Below are positions 55,445-61,287 of a stretch of DNA of 61,287 nucleotides, piece by piece. The notes beneath the pieces were generated by a model. It had not been told where the DNA came from and did not search any database. It worked only from the letters and a program-made list of their open reading frames with translations. The stretch is from assembly GCA_017428155.1 (NCBI GenBank), contig JAFRRJ010000009.1, forward strand, positions 1 through 61,287, written 5' to 3'. Source of the stretch: Clostridiales bacterium (lineage in GTDB: Bacteria; Bacillota; Clostridia; Saccharofermentanales; Saccharofermentanaceae). The position numbers were made by a program, and so were the translations under genes. Position 1 is the stretch's first letter. The number at the start of each line of letters is the position of its first letter.

Positions 55445-56491
55445 TTATCCTATAAACTCCGATACTGCGACGGCCGTCTTATACGCTGTTTCTTCACTGT
55501 TTATAAGCGCGTCATCGCTGCTGTTGGACAGGTATCCTATTACAAGCTGATAAGATCTTACCGAATCAGCATGGTTAAGACCTGTATACATATTGGACTG
55601 AACAGCGCCAAGTGAGGTCGAATCGATCTCTGAAGCGACAGTCTCAGCGAGCTTTTTGCCGTCGGAAGATGCGGACGATGCGAATTTGCCGGTTGAAGGA
55701 ACGTAGACTTTAACGCCGTGGATCTCGCTGTCCGGTGCACTGTCGGCATGAAGCCTGATGAAGTAATCGGCTTGGTTGTCGGTCGCGATTCGCGCGCGCT
55801 CGATATTGGATATATTCTCTTCGTTGGTCGAACGTGTCAGGATGACCTCAGCGCCGCACCCTTCGAGATATTCCTTCATGACGATCGCATATTGAAGCGT
55901 GATCTCATACTCTTTGGCACCGCTGTCTATTCCGACAGCGCCTGTTGTGGCTTTCTCTTTCTCGGCCGTCGTGCCCGGGATAGACTCTTCAAGCTCCGTG
56001 TCGGGTTCAGCCTGATGACCCGGGTCGATAACGATCACGAGCCCTGAAAGATCAGGATGATCTTCCTTTATAGGAACAGGAGAGGGAGTAGGTGTTGCAG
56101 GAACGGGTGTAGGCGTATCGGTAGGGAAGTGCCTTGGAGCAGGCCCTTCTATTCCGCTTCCGTCATCACCTGTGCTGATCGTATCTTCTGTCTGAAGGCC
56201 GAACATCTCGTTAAATCTGTTGTCTATCTTTTGTTTATTGAAAACATATATGAAATAAAGGACTCCGATGATAACAAATGCCGAGAGTATGCCCAGGATT
56301 ATGCTCTGGGCTGCATTCTTCTGCTGAGCCTGCTTTGGCGGTTTGGAATAGTATTTCTTAACAAAACCGTCGATATAGGTTTCACGCTCGGATTCGGGCA
56401 TATTATGGAGGCGCTTATATAGAAGCTTCCTTTTGTCTTCGGGAAGCCCGGATAAGATCTGCTTGAATTTGGCCTTGTTGTCTTCGGGCAT
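55445..56491 (-). CDS. N-acetylmuramoyl-L-alanine amidase (Amidase_3), membrane-anchored
   Basis: About 348 residues: a cytoplasmic N-terminal segment (about 1-70), one transmembrane helix (about 75-95), a Pro/Thr linker with TDTPTPVPATPTPSPVP, and an Amidase_3 domain. Zinc ligands are visible in VIDPGHQ, AKEYEITLQ and FIRLHADS. The catalytic glutamate expected in the LVExGFLSN motif is not seen: the sequence reads YQLVIGYLSN. It may be inactive or use another residue. ATG 56491 has GGAGG 6 nt upstream and is preferred to an upstream in-frame start. Confidence 0.82.
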   Translation of the reverse strand: MPEDNKAKFKQILSGLPEDKRKLLYKRLHNMPESERETYIDGFVKKYYSKPPKQAQQKNAAQSIILGILSAFVIIGVLYFIYVFNKQKIDNRFNEMFGLQTEDTISTGDDGSGIEGPAPRHFPTDTPTPVPATPTPSPVPIKEDHPDLSGLVIVIDPGHQAEPDTELEESIPGTTAEKEKATTGAVGIDSGAKEYEITLQYAIVMKEYLEGCGAEVILTRSTNEENISNIERARIATDNQADYFIRLHADSAPDSEIHGVKVYVPSTGKFASSASSDGKKLAETVASEIDSTSLGAVQSNMYTGLNHADSVRSYQLVIGYLSNSSDDALINSEETAYKTAVAVSEFIG

Positions 56492-56604
56492 TTGATCCTC
56501 CAATAAAGAAGATATTAACACTCTTTATCTTTGTGACAAAATCCCGTAATCCGGCATTGTTGATGCAATGTTTTCGAGATGCGGGAATTATTCAAAATTT
56601 AGTA

Positions 56605-56633
56605 TTGAACAATGAATAGTAGTGTGCTATAAC
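56605..56633 (+). promoter_or_regulatory. Promoter of the PadR-DUF1700 operon
   Basis: -35 TTGAAC (56605-56610), 17 bp, -10 TATAAC (56628-56633), about 80 bp before the padR ATG. PadR proteins usually repress their own promoter, so an operator is likely nearby, but no clear ATGT-N8-ACAT site is seen. Confidence 0.65.
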
Positions 56634-56711
56634 TGATACTGACGGGTGAGGTGCTTAGGAATAGGGGGCGCCTCATAATCCCGCCAAATCGGAATGAAAG
56701 GGGTATTGCCA

Positions 56712-57044
56712 ATGAATAGCCAGATCAAGAAGGGCATTCTCGATTTGTGCGTGCTGGCGTTGCTCGAGAAGGGTGACAGTTACGGCTACGACCTCGCAGG
56801 TAGCCTTGCACGCAAAGTCGAAGTAGCAGACGGCACTGTGTATCCGATACTGCGCAAGCTCGCATCTGAAGGTATAGTCTCCACATACCTGCAGGAATCA
56901 CAAAACGGGCCGCCGCGCAAATACTATCATCTCACTGATTCAGGACGTAAAAAGCTGAATAGCGAACGTGAGGAATGGATCAAGTTCTGCGGGGAAGTAA
57001 ACGAAATACTTGAGGGAGAGACTGGAGGAAAAGCCGATGAATAA
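56712..57044 (+). CDS. PadR-family transcriptional regulator
   Basis: A 110-residue winged-helix repressor: QIKKGILDLCVLALLEKGDSYGYDLA, GTVYPILRKLASEGIVS, and GPPRKYYHLTDSGRKKL. ATG 56712 is chosen because of AAGGGG 8 nt upstream. It overlaps the DUF1700 gene by 8 nt. PadR-DUF1700 pairs commonly respond to envelope stress or antimicrobial compounds; the ligand is unknown. Confidence 0.94.
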   Translation: MNSQIKKGILDLCVLALLEKGDSYGYDLAGSLARKVEVADGTVYPILRKLASEGIVSTYLQESQNGPPRKYYHLTDSGRKKLNSEREEWIKFCGEVNEILEGETGGKADE

Positions 57045-57609
57045 GACTGAATATCTTAAAAGGCTCAGCGATGAATTAGGGCACATGCCCTATGGTGATG
57101 TAAAAGACATCATTCAATCGATTGAAGAGCATTTTGACGAAGGTTTGAGTGAAGGCAGAAGCGAGGAAGAGATCGCTGAAAGCCTTGGTGATCCCAAGGA
57201 TCTGGCAGCTGAATTCAAGGATGGTGCCAAGTTCAATCAGATCATGAAGAAGCGCAGAAGGATGGCTGATTCCTTCAAGGGACCTGACGGCAGAGGAAGG
57301 ATCTTCGTGATCATACTGAATGCAGTAGTCGGTATCTGGGCATGGCTTATACTCCTTGCAGCTATCGTTGCGGCATTCATGTTCCTTGCAGGTGACCTCG
57401 GAATTGCGGGCTTGCTTGTGGCTTCACTTATCTTAGGCAAGATCACGGAGTTTATAGTTCCTTGTATCTTCCTCATACTTACACTCCTCTGCATTGCAGT
57501 TTTCCTTATTGCTTTGCTGATACTCGGAATCAAGTATTACGGAAGAGGACTCAAGGCATATATCAGATGGAACAAGCACGTATGGAACTACGGCTTGGGG
57601 GAGGACTAA
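57037..57609 (+). CDS. DUF1700 membrane protein
   Basis: A 190-residue protein. The N-terminal helical domain (about 1-65) is KTEYLKRLSDEL and IIQSIEEHFDEGLSEGRSEEEIAESLGDPKDLA (in parts), the DUF1700 signature. Three predicted transmembrane helices follow. ATG 57037 has GGAGGAA upstream. It is the usual partner of PadR regulators and probably modulates an envelope response. Confidence 0.9.
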   Translation: MNKTEYLKRLSDELGHMPYGDVKDIIQSIEEHFDEGLSEGRSEEEIAESLGDPKDLAAEFKDGAKFNQIMKKRRRMADSFKGPDGRGRIFVIILNAVVGIWAWLILLAAIVAAFMFLAGDLGIAGLLVASLILGKITEFIVPCIFLILTLLCIAVFLIALLILGIKYYGRGLKAYIRWNKHVWNYGLGED

Positions 57610-57610
57610 T

Positions 57611-57790
57611 ATGAGTAAAGGTGATGTTAAATTATTGATTACCGGTGCAATAGCTCTTTTCCTGGCTTGCTTCCTTGGAATAATTACAATTGCACTTTAC
57701 GCGATCAAGCTTGGCGGCAAGGCAATGGAGTATGACTGGAAGGGCGCCTGGGGACAGGTAACCGATCAGGTTCAAAGTATTGGAGATTAA
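57611..57790 (+). CDS. Small single-pass membrane protein of the PadR operon
   Basis: A 59-residue protein with one transmembrane helix (about 8-31: LLITGAIALFLACFLGIITI) and a short polar tail ending QVQSIGD. It starts 1 bp after the DUF1700 stop, with GGGGGAGG upstream. The tight coupling supports a real gene. Function unknown; a terminator follows. Confidence 0.8.
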   Translation: MSKGDVKLLITGAIALFLACFLGIITIALYAIKLGGKAMEYDWKGAWGQVTDQVQSIGD

Positions 57791-57818
57791 TTCGTAAGTT
57801 TTTGGGATAAGGGTGGAT

Positions 57819-57846
57819 GAGGCTGCCTTGATGGTGGGGCAGCCTC
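57819..57846 (+). terminator. Terminator of the PadR operon
   Basis: A 9-bp stem GAGGCTGCC/GGCAGCCTC with loop TTGATGGTGG, followed by TACTCTTTAG. The T tract is poor. Confidence 0.65.
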
Positions 57847-57980
57847 TACTCTTTAGATTCCGGCGCATCTGAATAAGAGGGGATTATGTTATCTTTAAGG
57901 GGTAGCATGTGTTTGTGATGTCCGTTTTCGCGATGGAACAATATAAAGAACACATTTTAAAATAACAGACGGAGAATTCT

Positions 57981-58136
57981 ATGGAAGACTACAAAGAACT
58001 CAATTCAAGGATCGACGAGGTCCTTCGTGCGGAGAAGGAGAATCAGATCCCCCGCATGACAAAGAGAGACTACATCATTGCCGCGGTCATTACCGGACTC
58101 TCGCTTATAGGCATAATCTGGGGGTTCTTCTTATGA
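57981..58136 (+). CDS. Small membrane protein coupled to the permease-acyltransferase gene
   Basis: A 51-residue protein with a charged N-terminal helix (MEDYKELNSRIDEVLRAEKE) and one transmembrane helix (about 31-51: YIIAAVITGLSLIGIIWGFF). GGAGAATTCT precedes the ATG. Its stop overlaps the start of the next gene (ATGA), indicating coupled translation. Small membrane partners are known for some sodium-driven permeases (the YhdT/PanF type), which suggests, but does not prove, a subunit role. Confidence 0.75.
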   Translation: MEDYKELNSRIDEVLRAEKENQIPRMTKRDYIIAAVITGLSLIGIIWGFFL

Positions 58137-60793
58137 GTCTTAAGCATGATGTAAACAAAGAAATAGAGAATGAAGTCTATTGCGGTACGCTCCCCGTACT
58201 TCCCAAAGAGCGAAAATATGGATTTATAGATGCGCTCCTCGTCTTATCAGGATACTGCATCGCAACATGGAGTTATACACAGGGTTCCTACCTTGCAACT
58301 CTCGTCGGATTTAAACAGCTTTTGATCGGCGCATTCCTCGCAGCGATATTCATGCTAATGATCTACCAGCTTCCGGTAATCATGTCAGTCAGATACGGAA
58401 TAGATATATGGATATGGCTTCGAAGCGTGTTCGGAACAAAGGGTGTTAAGATCGTAACGGTCATCATCATTATCGTGAATTTCCCGTGGTATGCGGTGTG
58501 CTGTGAGCTTTTCGCAAGCTCGATGGAAAACCTTCTGGCGCTGTTCGGCGTACACCTGTTTAACGGCGCGCACTTAGTGCTCAGCCTGTCTTGCGTGGTG
58601 ATCGGAACTATCATCGCGTTAAGGGGTGTCGGAACGATCACATGGACCACGAGAATACTTGTGCCTCTCCTCCTTCTCGTAGGCGTGGCAGTCGTTGTTG
58701 TCGGTTTTACTTCCGTGCCAATGGATGTCATCTGGAATTACCAGCCGGAACTTGCCGGAGATGCTGACAAGACGGTTAATTATGTGCTCAATATCGAAGC
58801 GAACTTTGCATTCGTCATAACGCTTGTCGGAGGAATGGCCGAAGTTCCGAGATTATGTAAATCCGAGAAATCAGGTTATTACGCAGGTGTTCTCGGACAG
58901 GGTGCAGCAGGATCCTTCTTCGTTGTAGTCGGCGCAGTCATGGCTATCGCTATGCAGTATGTAACCGGCAAGATGGTTGAAGACCCTACGCTCATGCTGG
59001 CTACTTTATCAACTCCGATCCTCGCGCTTGCGTCACTCCTTCTGGTAGCTTTTGCGAATATCGGTACGCAGGCTGTAGGTTCATATATCTACGGCGTAAT
59101 GCTCAAATCGACTTTTAAGAAATCGTCTTATAAAGTCCTCGTTCTTGTGCTCGGCCTATATGTCGGCATCCTTTGCGTATGGGGAAAGATCGAAGAGTAC
59201 TTCGGAAGCTTCCTTACGATCAGCGCATGTGTTTATGCACCGCTGGCAGCGCTGCTCTTTGTAGATTTCTTCTTCGTAAGGAAACAGAAGATAGACCTTA
59301 AGAGCGCATATGAAGAGGAAGGCCACAACGCATATGTTTATTCAAAGGGATTCAATATCGTAGGCGCGGTCTGCCTTGCGCTGGGCTTCGCGTTCTCGCT
59401 TATCATTTACGATCCTATCAAGAGTGTCGTTCACAACAAGCTGCTCTTCATGCTGACTCCGACAGGCGCGTCACTTTTCTTCACGGCGATCCTGTATTAT
59501 CTGCTCTGCAAGATCCCGGGCATCCGCCGTTATGTCAGAAGAGACACTTATGCAAGCCCTGACAAGAAGCCTTTTGACAGAGCGAAGGTGCCGCCGAGGC
59601 AGAACATTATCTTCCTGCCTTTGATGTGGCTCCTCTGCAAGCTTGCCGTATCTCCTTATAAGCTCAAGATCGGGAAGAAGAACATGGAAGGCATTAAGCC
59701 TCCGTTCCTGGTATACGGCTCTCACAATTCCTTCATGGATTTTTACGTAACGCCTCTGGCATTAAAGCCTTACCGCGCGAACTACATTTCCGAGCTTGAG
59801 GGATTCGAGAATTTCGGCGAGTGGATCTACCGTCAGGCAGGCTGCCTTGGAACGCGCAAGTTCATCAATGACCAGTCCCTTATCAGGAACATCGCCCGTG
59901 TCATCAAGCGTGGCGACATCATGGTCATTTATCCTGAGGCAAGGTATGCTAATGTCGGAACTAATTCCCACCTGACTCCTTCCATTGCCAAGCTTGCAAA
60001 GATGCTGAAAGTTCCTGTTGTTACTTTGAACATGCAGGGCAACTATCTTCAGCAGCCGATCTGGAATCTCAAAGAGCGCAAGGGTGCAAGACTTCACGCA
60101 GAGCTTAAGTGCGTCGTAACTCAGGATGAGATCGGCAAGCTTTCCGTGGACGAGATCCTGTCCCGCATTTCAAAAGAACTCACATACGATGAATACAAAT
60201 ACCAGCTCGAAAACAATATCGTCATCGATGATCCCTGGAGAGCCGAGGGCCTGCATTACCCTCTGTACAGATGCAGGAAGTGCGGCAAAGACTTTGCCAT
60301 GACTTCATCGGGCAGCAAGATCACATGCAAGTACTGCGGCGATTCCTATGAGATGGATGAACTTGGCCAGCTTCATTCTTCCACCGGTGAGATAATCCAT
60401 ATCCCTGACTGGTATGAATGGCAGAGAGGCTTTGTCCATGAGGAGATACGTGAAGGCCGTTACAAGCTTGATATTCCTGTCCGTGTGGAAGCTCTGCCTA
60501 ATTCCGTGAACTTCATCGACTGCGGAGAGGGAAGACTGGTTCAGGATAATGAAGGTTTTGCTTTGACGTTCAATAACTACAGGACTGAGAAATATGAGAC
60601 CTTAAAGTTCCCGGCCAAGTCCATGGTATCGCTTCACACTGAATACGATTACAGGGGCAAGTTCGGACCGTGCGTCACGCTGTCGACTTATGATGATACA
60701 TTCTTCATCTATCCGACAGACGAGAGCCGCGATGTGTTCAATCCCACCAAGATCCAGTTTGCAACTGAGTTCCTGGGAGGATTATACTCGTGA
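58133..60793 (+). CDS. NCS1-type permease fused to PlsC-like acyltransferase and zinc ribbon
   Basis: An 886-residue chimera. Residues ~25-465 resemble a cytosine/purine (NCS1, CodB-like) permease with about 12 membrane helices (GYCIATWSYTQGSYLATLVG near the start). Residues ~500-700 resemble a lysophosphatidic acid acyltransferase: HNSFMD (H531, D536: the HX4D motif) and IYPEARYANVG (block III, PEAR instead of PEGT). Residues 714-735 form a zinc ribbon (CRKC...CKYC), followed by a ~150-residue beta-rich C-terminal domain. The acyltransferase would face the cytoplasm beside the membrane. The substrate is unknown. Confidence 0.85.
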   Translation: MSLKHDVNKEIENEVYCGTLPVLPKERKYGFIDALLVLSGYCIATWSYTQGSYLATLVGFKQLLIGAFLAAIFMLMIYQLPVIMSVRYGIDIWIWLRSVFGTKGVKIVTVIIIIVNFPWYAVCCELFASSMENLLALFGVHLFNGAHLVLSLSCVVIGTIIALRGVGTITWTTRILVPLLLLVGVAVVVVGFTSVPMDVIWNYQPELAGDADKTVNYVLNIEANFAFVITLVGGMAEVPRLCKSEKSGYYAGVLGQGAAGSFFVVVGAVMAIAMQYVTGKMVEDPTLMLATLSTPILALASLLLVAFANIGTQAVGSYIYGVMLKSTFKKSSYKVLVLVLGLYVGILCVWGKIEEYFGSFLTISACVYAPLAALLFVDFFFVRKQKIDLKSAYEEEGHNAYVYSKGFNIVGAVCLALGFAFSLIIYDPIKSVVHNKLLFMLTPTGASLFFTAILYYLLCKIPGIRRYVRRDTYASPDKKPFDRAKVPPRQNIIFLPLMWLLCKLAVSPYKLKIGKKNMEGIKPPFLVYGSHNSFMDFYVTPLALKPYRANYISELEGFENFGEWIYRQAGCLGTRKFINDQSLIRNIARVIKRGDIMVIYPEARYANVGTNSHLTPSIAKLAKMLKVPVVTLNMQGNYLQQPIWNLKERKGARLHAELKCVVTQDEIGKLSVDEILSRISKELTYDEYKYQLENNIVIDDPWRAEGLHYPLYRCRKCGKDFAMTSSGSKITCKYCGDSYEMDELGQLHSSTGEIIHIPDWYEWQRGFVHEEIREGRYKLDIPVRVEALPNSVNFIDCGEGRLVQDNEGFALTFNNYRTEKYETLKFPAKSMVSLHTEYDYRGKFGPCVTLSTYDDTFFIYPTDESRDVFNPTKIQFATEFLGGLYS

Positions 60794-60887
60794 ACTTGGA
60801 GAGTTCTTTTCTCGAGCGCTCGAAAATATGACATTTCATACTCTGATTATGAAGTGAATCCCGGAAGCTAAAACAAAACTTCGCGCG

Positions 60888-60955
60888 GGGTAAAAAGCCG
60901 ACCGCCACAACAGTTTTCCGATGCTCGACTTTTTACCCTCGAAAAGTCGGTCGGC
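60888..60955 (+). repeat. Interleaved inverted repeats with mutually exclusive stems
   Basis: Three perfect stems overlap: GGGTAAAAAG (60888-60897) with CTTTTTACCC (60929-60938); GCCGACCG (60897-60904) with CGGTCGGC (60948-60955); CGACTTTT (60926-60933) with AAAAGTCG (60942-60949). The first two cross each other and the third competes with both. This suggests a conformational switch or a degraded mobile palindrome. Confidence 0.7.
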
Positions 60956-60988
60956 GACTCGGTTTTGACGGGTCGCATCATGTCCAAC

Positions 60989-61087
60989 TTTCTTCCAACT
61001 TTTTTGCCGAAAATGTTGGAGCAAATGTTGGATTCTGCTTAATTCCAACTTTTTTTCCAACTTTTTATGCAAAAAAGTTGGAAGAAA
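60989..61087. repeat. Long inverted repeat (19-bp perfect arms) with nested TCCAAC copies
   Basis: TTTCTTCCAACTTTTTTGC (60989-61007) is exactly repeated in inverse at 61069-61087. The 61-bp interior holds two TGTTGGA and two TTCCAACTTT copies that can pair with each other, so the whole segment folds into a ~100-nt hairpin. An extra TCCAACTT lies just outside at 60983-60990. No coding frame is credible. It resembles a MITE-like or REP-like palindrome. Confidence 0.75.
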
Positions 61088-61179
61088 AATAGCATTTAAT
61101 GTGACACCGAGCATTGAAGCAGGCACCATCAAAAAGTGCTTCCGCGCAGTGACCCGAAATCCGCCTCCCTCTCAAGATA

Positions 61180-61227
61180 AAAAACCTGCTAACAAAAATC
61201 AATAGCCTGTTGGCAGGTTTTTGTTTT
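61180..61227 (+). terminator. Strong bidirectional terminator-like hairpin
   Basis: A 14-bp stem AAAAACCTGCTAAC/GTTGGCAGGTTTTT (one G-U) with a 15-nt loop and flanking T tracts on both strands (TTTTTGTTTT on plus). It could terminate the permease transcript or a gene entering from the right. Confidence 0.75.
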
Positions 61228-61249
61228 GAAACAACTAGGCACAGCAAAC

Positions 61250-61278
61250 AGACCGGAGTCAAATCCGGTCTTTGTTTT
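61250..61278 (+). terminator. Second terminator hairpin
   Basis: An 8-bp stem AGACCGGA/TCCGGTCT with loop GTCAAA, followed by TTGTTTT on the plus strand. Whether it belongs to the permease operon or to a structured RNA beyond the window is not decidable here. Confidence 0.75.
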
Positions 61279-61287
61279 AGCATTAAT

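Noticed and set aside
60983..61087. TCCAAC copies as a plasmid iteron origin
   Set aside because: The copies are in both orientations and arranged as a nested hairpin, not as phased direct repeats, and no replication gene is nearby.
61065..61283. A minus-strand open frame at the window end
   Set aside because: It runs through two terminator hairpins and one arm of the long inverted repeat; no ribosome site.

Overview
The window looks like a chromosomal segment of an anaerobic, low-to-mid GC Gram-positive bacterium of the class Clostridia (Lachnospiraceae or Oscillospiraceae/Saccharofermentans-like). The reasons are strong AGGAGG-type ribosome sites, an S-box riboswitch on metK, PadR/DUF1700 and FHA/Tad gene sets, a ferredoxin-containing aldo/keto reductase, sortase and lipobox signals, and no outer-membrane genes. 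The assignment is inference; there is no rRNA in the window.

Layout. 1-1.2 kb: end of a sortase-anchored surface protein and a tRNA-Leu(GAG). 1.3-3.3 kb (minus): an OGG-type DNA glycosylase and a THUMP RNA methyltransferase. 3.8-13.6 kb (plus): proA, rpiB, an F-type ATP synthase operon (a, c, b, a delta/alpha fusion, gamma, beta, epsilon) and an aldo/keto reductase. 13.6-18.7 kb (minus): a compact Tad pilus operon (TadZ-like, TadA, a TadB-TadC fusion, a short Flp-type pilin, an FHA protein). 18.9-23.6 kb: SAM-I riboswitch with metK, recD2, comFC. 23.7-28.6 kb: two tandem solute-binding-like lipoproteins, then a convergent MraY-like gene. 29.8-40.9 kb (plus): argS, pepF, an rRNA m5C methyltransferase, rdgB, an ACT regulator with hom, purD, nadD-yqeK, rsfS, comEA. 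40.9-50.7 kb: birA (minus), an HD-GYP protein (plus), then a minus-strand envelope block: MATE, CDP-glycerol transferase, a sulfatase/LTA-synthase-like protein joined out of frame to YidC, and a second MATE. 50.9-56.5 kb: a VTC-protein remnant, two TPM-like paralogues, an alpha/beta hydrolase, tmRNA, a zinc-ribbon protein and an amidase. 56.6-61.3 kb (plus): a PadR/DUF1700 operon, a small membrane protein with a permease-acyltransferase fusion, and a palindrome-rich 3' end.

Most notable observations. (1) The ATP synthase operon has no free delta gene; a delta C-terminal domain is fused to the alpha N-terminus. (2) A TTGTCG-N4-TTGTCG direct repeat (10-bp period, resembling tandem Spo0A boxes) sits in the same register against the predicted -35 of both the Tad pilus operon and comEA, suggesting joint control of pili and DNA uptake. 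(3) YidC and a phosphoglycerol-transferase-like domain appear to be one polypeptide interrupted by a one-base slip in a T run. (4) A predicted NCS1-type permease is fused to a PlsC-like acyltransferase and a zinc ribbon. (5) A lipoprotein paralogue has ATA where its sister has its ATG start. Everything here comes from reading the sequence; no database search was run.
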